Below are positions 40,701-52,600 of a stretch of DNA of 64,000 bases, piece by piece. The position numbers and the translations under genes are program-made. Source of the DNA: Tanytarsus gracilentus (lineage: Eukaryota > Arthropoda > Insecta > Diptera > Chironomidae); contig JAXRKN010000041.1 in the NCBI GenBank assembly GCA_038502055.1, forward strand, positions 955,001 to 1,019,000. The letters run 5' to 3'. Under the pieces are notes generated by a model, which saw only the letters and a list, made by a program, of their open reading frames with translations, ran no database searches and was not told the DNA's origin. Every line of letters starts with the position of its first letter. Positions within the stretch are counted from its first letter, which is position 1.

Positions 40701-43700
40701 AATCATGTATGTCAATCGATTCCTGGTCAAGTTACGAATCAATGCCAATCGATTTCTGGTCCAATCACGAGTTCAACGATACCCATGAAGCCATATAAGA
40801 GAAAATTTGTATGAAAAATGGACGTTATGGCCGTCCATGGCACGACCATAGGTCATGACTCAAAAAATAGTCAGTGCCTGCACATATAGACCCTAAGAGC
40901 TACCATCTGGCGAAAACTAGAAGTCTCTAGCTGGTCCAGGGACCGAGATCTCGCTTGTGCAGACGGACGGACGGACGGACGGACAGACGGACGGAATCAC
41001 GAGCATATAAGCGTTACACCACTTTGTGGGTTACGCTAAAAAATAGATGGAAATAAATCAATTACAGAGTACACAAACAGACTGAAATAAATGAGCGAAT
41101 GAAAATCTCTACGATTAAGTTCGTTCCCATTTTAACGCCTAATTTGAATCTTTAGTGTTTTTTTAAGCTTACCATTCTGCTTTAATCAGTATACTAACGG
41201 CCGAAAATCTTTTTATGCTCCTTTTGTAAAAATGTGTAATCAAGTGATTTCATTGAAAGTTGGATTCAGTTTGCATATTAAACCATAAAAATGCATTTTA
41301 AATTATTCAAATACCGAAAAAACCCGCCCGTGGTTGTTGCCGCGTAACCCACTTGTAACAGATCAGTATTTGAATATCATAAAAGAAACCAATGGCAATG
41401 TGCATAAAAAATCAGTTCAAGTCAATTCGGAAATTTTGGTTAATATGAAAAGTTAAAGCTTTAAAAATAAGTTTAGCTGACAAAATTTTGAAAATTTGAT
41501 CTTACGACTTATATTTGACTCTAAGCTTTAAGAATCTAAGTCCTAAGTAACTCGGACCTATCCTACTCGGCATCAAAAGAGGACATGAAGCCATAATTCT
41601 GAAAAAGGGACTTTCCGTGGCAGTACTCGATCATGATCTGAACTGGTCGATGATAGAAATTACTCAAAAAATCATCAATGTCAATCGACTCCTGGTCCAA
41701 TCACGAGTACAACGATACCTATGAAGCCATACAAGAAAAAATTTGTATGAAAAATACACATTATGGCGGTGTGTGGCACGACCTATGGTCATAAATCGAA
41801 AAATGTCAGTGCCTGCACATATAGACTCCCAGAGCTACCATCTAGTGAAACCCCAAAGTCTCTAGATATCTCAAGAACCGAGTTCTTGAAGGTGCAGATG
41901 GACGGACGGACGGAAAGATGAGTATATGACAACTTTGTTTTTGGTACGTGGTAACGATATTACCACAAATTTGTTGGGTTACGCTAAAAACCTCTTGGAT
42001 GCGTTTTTCTGGAAAATCAGGATAAGTTAGAAGAAAACATAGCTCCAGACATCTGATGCATCTAAAAAACTCATAGGATGGGAACACTTACAGATTAAAT
42101 GAGAAAAGAAACATTCGTTATTGTCTGATCATGCTTTGAAGCCATTTCGCTGCTTCACTTCATACTCTCTACTCTATTGTTAATTGCTGGTATTTGTTCT
42201 AAATTTTTCATGAACGTGTTTTCAAAATTTAATTTTGAATTTTTTAGATGTTTTTTTTTTGAATCCAAAAATTTTACCTATTTTATGCCATGTATAATAA
42301 ATTTTTAAAAAACATTGCTTTGATTTAAGTTACAACATATAATATATATATAAAAAAATCTCAAATATCTTTGTTTTTAATAAAACTTAATTTTTCTCTT
42401 AATTAATCATCTTAAATTCTTAAGTTTTTTATAAATATAAACTCAAAGTTTTAAATGAAACTCTCAGTCTGCACACCAGTCCCAGTCGTAACCCCAAAAA
42501 AATAGCAGCAAAAATTTCATTACATTTCCGCTCATTATTTTCGTTTTTGAGTGTGTGTTTCTGTGCACAGACATTCTTCTAACAACAACAGCAGCCGGTA
42601 ACAATATTTGGAGCATCCAACAAATTACTTTCTCGCGTTTTTTCTCTCATTAAAGGTCAAAAACTTTTTTCAATTTTTTTATTCGTAATTCTGAATCATT
42701 TTCCGCTACTGCATTTAGTGATTTTTAACGTAACCCACACAACGTGTGGTAATGCTTATATACTTATCTTTCCGTCCGTCTGTCCGTCCGTCCGTCCATC
42801 CTTTTGTTCCACCTACGAGTGGGTTTTGAAACATTTTTTAATTTGGACTTAAAGTTAAAAAATGTGTATATATAGAGCTTTTTTGTTGCTTTTGATAAAA
42901 AATCACAAAAAGAGATGAATTATTAAAACAGTAAATTTTGAAAAGCAATTTAAAAATGCTTTAAAAATGTTGATTGTGCTTTCACGCCAACTACAAACAT
43001 CTGCTGACTGTCCAAAATTAATTTTCTTCCGCCATTGCAAAAGAACTTTTTCTGCAAAAAATATTGCGTGCATGAATAAGAATTCAATGACTAAGCATAC
43101 TTAGTCGTGTAGGTTCATCATGAAACATTTTTATGCCATCGGCAAAAATTAATGTTGACTTTGCTAAGAACGCTTGCGTTCGACGCTTTGAAGTGGAACC
43201 TAAATTATTTTATCAATTATGCAATTTTATTATTTTATTCTTTTGTTATTTATTTCCATAGACTCTCGGATACTTTAACTGATTTTTTATGTTATGTCAA
43301 ATTTTATGGTAGAGAAACTAGAAACTATGAAGAAATATTTGTAATTATTCATGGGACGTTTAAACAGGTAAAAGCGCGTTTTGCATGACTTTTTGTGGTG
43401 ACTTGAATTTTTTGTATTGCACCTTTTGAATATAAATGAAAACTTTTACTTTTTGCGTTGTTCGCAGAAATTTTACTCGTTGACATACAATTTGGCAATA
43501 GAATGCTTTATTAGCTGGACGTTGTGTGGGAAATTTTAAAAATTGAAATTAAATTTCAAATATGGCATAAAGTTACTGCAATTTTTTAAACACTCTAATA
43601 GTTCTGCTTTATTTTCAGTTCAAAATTCAATTCGACGATTCCCTGACGTCAACATTCGAATATCCCTCGGAAACCTCACTATTGATTGATGAGACATTCG

Positions 43701-44061
43701 GCAATGATGATGAAGTTGATGCTAATTTTTATGGACGATCTAGTTCATCAAAACTATTGACCTCAGTGCCATTGGGTAAGCATCACAGCTTCTCGCGGTC
43801 ATGAAGTATTCTCATTTCGTTTTTTATTTATTTTAAGGTTCAACGCCTTTTGCAAATTACCAGCCACAAAAAGCAACGGCGGGATCCTTTGAATTGGGAA
43901 TTACGAGAACAACGCCATCGCCATCATCGGCATCTTCAGAGGAAAATACATTTATTAGTAACCCAGATGAGGATGATTCAGACTATTTGAAACCAGCAAC
44001 TGACGAAGAAAGTCATCGATGGAGCAGTGAAGAAACTCGAGGAACGGATTTATTATTTTAA
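30942..44061 (+). CDS. Large low-complexity protein with candidate PP1-docking motif
   Basis: Six exons: 30942-30993, 31172-33342, 37762-37842, 37946-38038, 43619-43775 and 43838-44061. All have GT-AG borders and phases close to 925 aa. Exon 2 has no ATG of its own; a strong pyrimidine tract and CTTAG place its acceptor at 31171, and the upstream ATG exon (MSVSTLKQIFDQKTSET) joins in phase. The protein is mostly disordered: Ser/Asn/Gln-rich, with an acidic run (about 31654-31720 bp), a His/Gln run and PPPPP before the conserved-looking C-terminal third. That part contains VFNFCDRKDVPDYIDNDGL, then RVKIMKFKIQFDDS spanning an exon junction; KIQF fits the [RK]VxF docking motif of protein phosphatase 1. 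FEYPSETSLLIDE follows. This arrangement recalls taperin/phostensin-type PP1 regulators, but that is a tentative reading. Introns of 4.4 and 5.6 kb are full of repeats. Confidence 0.75.
36000..36036. repeat. 7-bp tandem repeat (GGATCCG)5
   Basis: Five GGATCC sites at exact 7-bp spacing, ending in GGGTGAC. Each unit contains a palindrome. It is far more GC-rich than its surroundings. Confidence 0.95.
36331..37290. repeat. 119-bp satellite array, eight units
   Basis: Units begin TTAACCAGGGGGAAATAAG at 36331, 36450, 36569, 36688, 36807, 36926, 37045 and 37164, an exact 119-bp period. The first seven are nearly identical; the eighth is diverged and a ninth is a fragment. A GCATTTGGATGG versus GCATTTGCATGG difference alternates over units 1-4, and units 6-7 share GACGTG in place of GAGCTG. 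It lies wholly inside an intron of the 31-44 kb gene. Confidence 0.97.
37686..37736. repeat. (CT)25 microsatellite near a splice acceptor
   Basis: An uninterrupted CT run ending 25 bp upstream of the AG that begins exon 3 (37762). On the transcript it is a perfect pyrimidine tract. Confidence 0.95.
40063..41041 (+). repeat. Dispersed hairpin-ended element, copy B (expanded)
   Basis: The start AAAATGTTTCAAAACCCAC carries a hairpin ACCCAC-AC-GTGGGT, followed by TTGCCGCGTAACCCAC and ACAGATCAGT. The end has a tetranucleotide (ACGG)n run and GTGGGTTACGCTAAAA. GTAACCCAC near one end and GTGGGTTAC near the other are inverted repeats. This copy is expanded by an internal 129-bp tandem repeat. It encodes no transposase that I can see, so it would be non-autonomous. 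Confidence 0.8.
40190..40700 (+). repeat. 129-bp tandem repeat inside copy B
   Basis: Units start at 40190, 40319, 40448 and 40577, each exactly 129 bp, followed by a shortened unit near 40696. Because 129 is 43 codons, an open frame (40145-40606, ATG at 40145) runs through three units, each containing DSWSNYEFN, before a TGG-to-TGA change stops it in the fourth. I regard the frame as a by-product of the repeat length, not a proven gene. Confidence 0.9.
41319..41991 (+). repeat. Dispersed hairpin-ended element, copy C
   Basis: Begins AAAACCCGCCCGTGG then TTGCCGCGTAACCCAC and ACAGATCAGTATTTGA. It has the internal body shared with copies E and F (for example TCCTAAGTAACTCGGACC), a short GGACGG run, and ends TTGGGTTACGCTAAAAA. 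It may be close to the typical full-length form. Confidence 0.8.
42726..42840 (-). repeat. Dispersed element, internally deleted copy D
   Basis: Only the two ends remain: TTAACGTAACCCACACAACG and a (CCGT)n run, then TACGAGTGGGTTTTGAAACA. It shows that the termini recognised in the other copies really belong to one element. Confidence 0.8.
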
Positions 44062-47000
44062 GAGAAAATTACGAAACTACAAAAATAAACGTTTTAAAAT
44101 AATTAAAACTCCAAATAATTTTTGTGCATTTAAACTTTAAATTTTAAAGTATTTCATACATGAGCCGTATTAATTTTTTTTCGATAGCAATCAAAGTTTT
44201 ATGTTTGTGAAATTTTTTTGCGTAATATCCATCGCTGCATAATATTCGAATGCTCTTCACACACGTATTCTATAACGGAAATGAGCTAAACAAAAACATC
44301 ACTGAATTTCATTACAAAATGCAAACAGACTTAAAATTACGCAAATTAATTATTTTAAGTTTTTTGTTTTGTAAATTCGAGCAGATAGCAATGGATTTTC
44401 CAATTGTGAATAATTTTTTGTTTCAAACAAAATTAATGCTGAAAAAATGTCTTTCTTTTAGTTTAATATTTAATAATTACAGTTAATTAAGTGTAAATAT
44501 AAGAAAATAAAAAATTAATTATTATGAAAAGATTTTAAATGAGAAGAAACCAGATAAACTGCCGAAGAACGAATTGCCGTGTGAATGCCGCTTTTAGATA
44601 TTTAAAGATAAATTTGCTATGATGGAAACGAAAATTTAAAGTGGATAAAAAGTGAAATTTTATCCTCTATCATGATTTTTTGCATTGCTTAAAAGACATT
44701 TTTATTTGAAACTTAAGCGAAAAAATTCTTTTACAAGCTTTTACGAGAATATTTTCCGCAGAATTTAAGACTTTATCAATTAATTAACAAAACACATTTG
44801 TGAACTTAAATATTAGAAGAAAGAATTAAAGAAAAGAAAAATTAGAGCAAAAAATTTAGACTGTGCAAAATTGATGACATTTCCAATCCATACAATATTG
44901 TTTGACATTTTTTATATACAATTAAGTGATTAGCAATTAAAGTAATGCATTAACTATCATATGACATTAAAGTATTTTTTATAATACATTTGTGTAATTT
45001 CTTAGTGTTTCTAAGTAACTATATTGAAAAAAAGCAGAATAAAACTACTTTATGAATTATAATTTGCAATAAAAAATTAATAAACTTAGCTTAATCAATT
45101 TTAGCAAAACGTTTATCTTTTAATATATAACTTAAAATTCAAATTTATCAATGAGAGGTGACAACATGAATAATTATTTTTTTTTTCGTGCTTTCGAAAT
45201 AAGCTGATGATATAAAGCAATCAACACAACGCTTTTAAAGACTATTTAGAAACATGATACATGCGGGACGATTTTCATTCCTCACTTGTGAAAAAATTTA
45301 CGCATTTTTATAGAGTTTCATCTCATTTTCCTATTAGAAAGTAAAAATGACACGCAAATTAATGTTTTTGATGATTAACAGATCAAATGTGTGTCGGCGA
45401 CTTCTTTAAAGAATTAAAAAATGTTTACGTTGCACTGCGAAGAAAAGTTCTAAATTTTTATCTTGCGCCTTACTGTAAACAGTTATGATTAATAATTCGG
45501 TCAATTAAGAGTGTAGAATGGCGCCTTCAATAACCAAAAATCAATTTTCTCATTGTTGAATATAATTTTTCTATGTGTGAGAGAAGTACGCGGGTCAAAA
45601 GTTGATGGCCACGCTGAAATTTGGCATGGATAATGGCTAAGTTGCGACACCTCTTTAGAATTTTAATTAGAGTTTTATTTTTTGAGTTATGAACATTTGA
45701 ATTTTGATCTCCTGTATCTCTCAAAGTACGCGAGCCAAACTTCAAAAGACAACTTTTTCATTATAAAGTTGGAAATATTTCAATCAAATTATTTTTAAAT
45801 TAGTGACAAAAAAAATTTTCAAAGTTTAATGAAAAAGTTAATTTTCAAAGTTTAACTCGAGTACTACGAGAGATACAGAAGATCAAAATTCTATAAAAAG
45901 GTGTCGCAACTTATCCATTATCCATGCCAAATTTCAGCATGATCGTCAACTTTTGACCCGCGTACTACTCACACGATTTTCCATGATCTTAACTTGCAGA
46001 TTCCACAAATAGTTTCTGATGCTTTCGAACATTTTTAATAAATATTTGGATTCATAAATAAATCAATATTTTTTCAAAAATAAATTACAATCGTAAAAAT
46101 TGTCAAATTAATTAATTTCCCGTTAATTAATTGCTTCCTAAACAGTAGAAAAAATTTGGAATTTATTTTTATCTTCAAAAACCCACAGAAATGACGGCAG
46201 AAAGTAATAAGAAGGAAGTGATTGCTGTAACGATTATTTTGAATGCAACTTCAGCTCTAAGATAGTGAGAATTTTTTTAAATATCTTCTTCCTCTCTTTC
46301 GCACATCCTTTTACATGTTCTCGCAATAATAATAAGTCAAGTCTCTCCATCTTTCTTCTGTCTTGCCAAAGTAATGCTCGCATGCAACTCGCATGTGAAT
46401 AAATTCGGAGTTGACGATAAATTTTTGCTCGTTGATATGTTCGAAAATTGTTTTTCTTCAGTTTCATTCGGTTTAATTTCAAAAGACAAAAAAAACTGAA
46501 AAAAAACACGAAGAGACATTAAGGGAGCATTAGAATTAATGTTTTATGCACTCGATATCATGTCGCATGTTAAACACACACATATTGCCATAGCACAAAT
46601 GCCGCCAAAAGCCATATCGTTGTTGTCGAGGACTTTCGTTCGTTTATGGAGAATTTGAAAGGAATTTAAAGGAATTTTTGCAATTTTTTTAAAGGTTTTG
46701 TATTTTACTTGAAATCACATTTAAATTCCCAAGAGGAACGGATCTTAATTTTAATGGTTAAAAAATTCAAAAAAAACCGAAAAAAACACGAGAGAGAGAA
46801 AGAAATATTTTGCTTAAAATGGCGGGAAAAAACTTGAAGAAAAAGAGAGTGAGAGCGCAGTTTTTTAAATCTTCTGTCTCTTTCTTTTAACGGTCGCCGA
46901 TTCTTCTGTTCCTCTTGCTTAAATTCAAATTAAGGGGAATTTTGAAAAAATTTTAAATCGGCATTTTAATTGTAACGGGTTAAAATTCTTTAAATTTCAA

Positions 47001-47067
47001 ATCTTTAAATTCTCATCCCTCTTTCTCTCTCACGAGCACACTTTTAATATCTTTAATTTTATCTCAA
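44062..47067. other. Gene-poor intergenic region
   Basis: Downstream of the 925-aa gene. No coding region was recognised. The main structure is the inverted repeat at 45.57-45.97 kb. AT-rich elsewhere. Confidence 0.5.
45575..45974. repeat. Imperfect inverted repeat (foldback)
   Basis: The left arm (about 45575-45730) and right arm (about 45858-45974) are reverse complements over most of their length. Shared blocks include GTACGCGGGTCAAAAGTTGA, TGCCAAATTTCAGC and GGTGTCGCAACTTA with their complements. The left arm carries an insertion of about 45 bp that the right arm lacks. The loop is about 125 bp. The transcript would fold into a long hairpin; it may instead be a foldback transposon relic. 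Confidence 0.85.
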
Positions 47068-47404
47068 ATGCAGCTGAGACCATCATCACAATCGGCTTGG
47101 CTCCTTACTTCAGCGACTTGGGCCATGAGGTGCCAATTCAACTTCGGCGAGAAACACAGCTCGTAAGTTATTAACCTTAATGTTAAGAATTGTTTCTAAT
47201 ATTTTTTATTTTCTTCCTGATTCTCTTAGATTGACAATGAATTCGTGTCAGCACCTGCTATTCTGCCAACTGAAGCGCCTGTTGCTTGCTTACTTCGAGG
47301 ATGATCTTGATGGATATAACTCGGATCTTGACTGGGATTTTAGCTCCTCTGACGATAAGGATAGTGAGGAAGAGGACAACGATGGCATGGAAATCGATGA
47401 ATAG
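47068..47404 (+). CDS. Candidate small protein with acidic C-terminal tail
   Basis: Exons 47068-47162 and 47230-47404 join across a 67-bp intron (GTAAGT donor, CTTAG acceptor) to give 89 aa in phase. The N-terminal half (MQLRPSSQSAW...) is unremarkable. The second exon reads LLFCQLKRLLLAYFEDDLD and continues into a strongly acidic Asp/Glu/Ser tail ending GMEIDE. CAG immediately before the CTG at 47074 also looks like a splice acceptor, so this could be the last two exons of a longer gene whose earlier exons I cannot find. A second frame through the same two exons is open until a TGA at about 47304. Function unknown. Confidence 0.4.
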
Positions 47405-49410
47405 ACTTAATATGTAAAATAAGTTAGTCTAATGATGAGGAAAGGAGCTTAAGTGCTCGTTAAGGACATTTAGATTTAAGTAATTTTCACTCCATGTCAT
47501 TAGATTTAAAAAAAACTTGGCTTGCGCATCGTACACATCTCCTTAGGCAAAATATGGCTGTTTCACTTGAAGCAGTTTTGCGGATTACGTTGCTCCCAGT
47601 CTATCACGGCTTAGACAGTGATATGGAAGTCGGTAGTACACTGCTTAGTGTGTGTCCAGACACAGTCGGTTTCCTATCGGTCTGAGTGAACGGACGTATC
47701 CGTGGCCTAGCGGGTAACGCGTAAAAAAATAATATTTTTCAATCTTTAATTTACTCAAAATCTCAATTTCAACATCATAAATCTTCAATCAATCATAAAA
47801 CGCTTGAATTCACCAGCTTTTGAATAAATTTTTCCAATAAATCTCATTCAACCAAATAGGCAGTCGAGAAATTCCAAGAGATACTTTGAATTTCTTATTC
47901 GCGCATAGAAAATATTTACCCTCAAAATTCCAAGGGCTGAAAAGGTGGCCAAGGCCCGTGAAGGCCCACAATATATTGATGTTCTCAGTTTGTGGTCAAC
48001 ACGACCATTTTTCACTTCCGGTTAAACCTTACTATTACTATGCTGAGCATTTAATAACAACGAACTTTTCTCCAATTCTTTTTCCATCATTTTTCCAATC
48101 TCATCGAACGAATTAAATTTTCCTTTGCCAAGTCGTAAATTTTTTTAGTCTTTAATTGAAAAATTTGTGAAGGAGAGAAATCGATTAAAGTTCATTCAAA
48201 ATTGGACGATAAAAATCAGGCAAATTTTTTTCTTCTTTACAGCATCCACCGCATGGAGAATAACGTTGATCACAATGGAGATTCCATCTCTTCCCTTTCC
48301 GGATTATTTTATTTTAATACTTTTCATCTTTGCTTCTTTATCTTCTCACTCGCAATTAAAGATTGAAAATCGGATTTTATTGTTGATCGAATTTTACGAT
48401 TTCGATTTTCAATCAAAAATTAAATGATGCAAAAAAGATTTGTTTGAATTAAAATGACTGAAGAATAGAGAAGAATGAAAGGTTGATGAAATTTAAAAAA
48501 AAATCGCAAGATTAAAAAGATTTATTAAAGACGAGAGCGATGAGGCGACGCTTAGATCAAGCTTAGATAGAGGTCCGCCACCCCATTTAAAAGCCGCTCA
48601 CGTTATTTATTGTGCATCAACAAACAAGAAAAAAATAATTTTTGAATTACAGACAATGAATATGTTATAACAATAAATGATCTCACAGAGATTGCTTGAC
48701 TAATAAGTTTTTGAGTCTTACGGCTGAATTCAGAAGTAGATAATGTTTAATAATGATAATAATTAATACAGAGGGAAAATCTTGTTTAAAAAATTATACT
48801 TTGTTTTGGATCCTTCACAGCTCGGGCTCACTTCGAGATCCTGACAGGGCCTGTATACAGGATGCATTTGAATTCGTTGACATAACTAATTCTGAGTTCT
48901 GGAAATCTGTTGAAAATTATTTAATTTCACGAAGCCATATTAATACATTAAATTATTTTTGGCAAAAGGAATACAATTTTCAGATTCATTTTTAGTTCAA
49001 TTTTTAAAGAAATAATTTTTTTTAAATAGTGCTTCAACCTGCTTACTCTCACTTTTTAAACCTTCACGAAAAATTTCATACAAGAAAAAGATGATATTTG
49101 ACGTGGCAATTAAAATTTAAAATATGGTGGGCAGGACTCAACATCAAAATTTTATGTCCTCTCTCTCACACGTCACCGGGGGATTCACATGCATGCCACT
49201 CAAAATGATGATGAAGAAAAATATTTCCAGATTTTCTTTTCTTCTAAATTATAATTTCAAGAAAATTGAAAATGCATCCATATGTTGCCATTGCATTGCT
49301 ATTAATTCACTCATCTTCTGCTCTTCAACAACCTTGACATAATGAACCGAAACATCTTAAATAGTCCATAAAAATATCAAATCTGCATCGATACGTAGCT
49401 AAAACAATGT
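47405..49410. other. Intergenic, possible decayed repeat
   Basis: No gene was supported. A segment near 48525-48745 (GACGAGAGCGATGAGG followed at a distance by GAGATTGCTTGA) resembles one at 54918-55082 (GACGAGAGTGATGAGG and GAGATTGCTTGA), so both are probably copies of an old dispersed repeat. Confidence 0.4.
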
Positions 49411-49678
49411 TTTAAAACCCACTCGTGGGTGTTGCCGCGTAACCCAACATATCAGATCAGTATTTGATAATAAAGTGAAAAAAAACAATCAGTTTTAGTC
49501 AGTCCGGACATTTTGGTTAATCCAAACAGTTTAAGCTTTAAAAATAAGTTTAGTAGACAAAATTTTGAAAATTTGACCGTACGACTTATTTTTGAATCTA
49601 GGATTTAAGAACCTAAGTCCTAAGTACCTCGGACTTATTTCATCCTACGAAAGACGAGTTCAACGAGATACACACTTA
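49411..49678 (+). repeat. Dispersed element, truncated copy E
   Basis: Starts TTTTAAAACCCACTCGTGGG, TTGCCGCGTAACCCA and CAGATCAGTATTTGA, and contains the shared internal body up to ACGAGTTCAACGAGATACAC. The right end with the (ACGG)n run is missing. Confidence 0.8.
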
Positions 49679-52600
49679 TTAATACATTTAAAATTAATTA
49701 AATATTATATTAAAAAACTGGTTAAATTAATATTTATTTGACGAGTGTAAAAATCGCGGTGGCGTCCGGACTACTATTATTGATGTGCATCTTTACATCT
49801 TGTTTTTTAAATTTCCGCAATAAAGAAACCACAAGAAAGAAAAAAATCATTTTTCCACTCCACGGCTTGATAATTTATGTGAATACATTTTCCTAATTAA
49901 TACAAAGCACATACAATACACACCGTCGTTTGAATGTTTATTTATATAGGGTAACACGTACAAAATATTTCTGACTGCAGGTTGAAAAGTCACATACGGT
50001 TGAAAAATTATTTCATAGTAAAATACACTCAAATACTCTCCATAGTAAATTCAAGCAAATAAATAAACGCAAGAAAGACCTCGACGCGTAGGGAAAATTT
50101 ATCATTTATCATTTTCCGTTAATTTAATTTCTTAATTAATTACTTCACCTCTATACTTGACTCACTTGGCTTACTTTGCCTCGCACAAAGTCTACGGTTC
50201 AATAAACGGCCACATTTAGAGGCACTTCAAAATCTCGTTAATTGGAATGTTCGTTGAAATAAATGTCAGAATAAATGATGATTGTGAGGAGATAATAAAT
50301 CTATTAATATATCCACAAACATCTTCTTTGTATACATAAAGCATAGAGACTGCGGTGAGTATGCATGCATACGCGTTTACTTTAAAGAAAAACTTATAAT
50401 TTTTCTTTCTCTCTCGAGAAATTTTAGACGATTTTTTATTAAATACGAGAGCATTAACGAGAGCTCAATCAATTAGTGTCGATTTCAAAACAGTTGCAAA
50501 GTCGATTGAGAAAAACGATTTTGAAGTAATTTTTCATTATTCGATGTCTGTTGTTGCCAGAAAGTCTATCATGATTTTTGATTAAATGCCTCTCATGCAA
50601 TTTTTAATGAATTTTTGAAGTTTCAATTTTAAAATTATTAATCAAATTACTAAATTAGTATTAAACTTGTTATTATGTGTTATTAATTATTACCTTGTAT
50701 ATAATTTATTATTATTATAAATAAAATATTATTGTGTCGTACAAAATCCTTTCATTACAAGCCTAGTCAAGATTTTTCAATTCGTCTGTTTATTCTTTTT
50801 CTTGAAAGATTAAAGTCGACTGAATTTGTTTTATTTTTTAAGTGGCAGACAATTGGCATAGACAAGAGCTTAGGCAAATTAGTTAATTATTTTTGTTAAT
50901 TTGTTGATATCTCACTCACTTGAACTCATTCTTGCTGAGCATCTGCTAATTTATAAAATATTTCATTTTATTTTTCCTCATTGGTATCACATATTGATGG
51001 TGTGTGCGAATGCTGGCAAGAATAGTGAGGGAGGCCCATAAATAAGGAAAATAAGCATGAATGCAAATTTATTTATCGACAATTTTGTTGTTGATAAGGC
51101 AATTTATTGGGGTATGGTATGTGTATGGATGGTGATATGAGGGAGGAGAAGATTTACAATCACTTACTTCATACATCGAAATTTGACTTCCCATTTATGT
51201 ATGTATGAGCAAAAGCATAAGCAGCAGCACGTCTTCGAAAGTCGTTTGCACACTTAAATTCGCTTCGAGTATAGTTGCGAAGAATAAAGGAGGGAATTTT
51301 CTTCTCTTTTTCTCGTTCCCTCGCTCAAACAAATTTATTGTCAAATTGTGTATTTGCGATTTCATTTTAAAATTTGACTTTTTCATTTTCTCTCGATTTC
51401 TCTATTTCTAGCTGCTCAACGCTGATAATCTGTAAATTTTTCTTTTAGTTTTCGCTCTTATGCTTATTTTGCTTCTTTTTCTTATTATTATTATTCAATG
51501 GATTTGCAAAAGTATTTTAATATTAGACTAATATTAGTTTTAAAGAACTTTAGCAATATTTCAAGTGTCACTCTTAAAAATTTAAATTGAATATACATTG
51601 AAATGCATTGTAAAATTTTAGAGAAATTAAAATTAAGAATGCGCTTTATGCACCTCAAACTAAATATTAAAATTTCTAAAAACATTTTGCATTTAAAAAG
51701 AAAAAGAAGACAAAAGATCCACTGTGCTTTTGCTTCTGTGCTATTTCTTATGAATGATGATGATAAGATGAAAAAGACTATTTATCAGAAAAAAATTTAA
51801 ATAGCTTTTTCTCTTGCTTTTATATGGATTTTTGTTTGAGGGCATTTTTGTGAAGAAAACATTTCGAGAGAAAAAGAGTTCTAACAGCGAAACGAGTGAG
51901 TTCTGCAACTGACAACCTGTCAATCGTGATTTAAAAGAAGGAATAAATAATTACATCTGAGTTTAGGAAATATTGTCGTGTACATATGTACGAACTTCCT
52001 TAGATGTATGAGAATGCAATTTTGAAATTTTAATTTTCTCATGATCGAAATTAATTGAGTCGAAGAACAAACGATGAGGTGAGAATTATATGTAGTGTTT
52101 CAAATGATTCTTAAAAAATGTCTCGACATTTTGTATTGGATTTTATTAAAAATAATTATCAAGCCATGTATCTTTAAAAATCAAGCGAGATGACGAATCT
52201 GCGATAAAACTGTTTTATAGTTGACTCAAATCCCTAGTATTTTTCTTTATTTTTTGCCCACGAAGCGAAAAACTCGCATTAATCTAAAGTAACATTTTTT
52301 CTCTCTTTCTCTTTTACTGAGAGAAAAAGCTATGTTGTGAAATGTGACCGTAAGAAGTGTCTATTCAAATGAATAAATCTTAAGAGATGGCTTAAGAAAG
52401 CATAATTTCATAATTTAGTTAATTCCAGTAGAAGAATTTAATGATGACGGGCTGTGTAATAAATTATGTGCTTTATAGTTAGAGAGAATTATAAATTGTC
52501 AACAGTGAGAAGGAAATAAATTTTCATGCATGCAGCATCATCGATTTCGGCGTGGTCATAAAATTGAGAGAAGACTTTAATTAACATTTATTGTGTCGTT

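Larger units (their letters stand above)
38039..43618. other. Large intron carrying three dispersed-element copies
   Basis: Intron between exons 4 and 5 of the 31-44 kb gene. Copies B, C and D of the dispersed element occupy 40063-42840. The rest is AT-rich with no recognised gene. Confidence 0.7.

Noticed and set aside
47699..47721. tRNA A-box-like string TGGCCTAGCGGGTAACGCG
   Set aside because: It fits the internal promoter of a tRNA, but no anticodon arm, B box or acceptor pairing follows. It could be a SINE fragment, but nothing else supports that.
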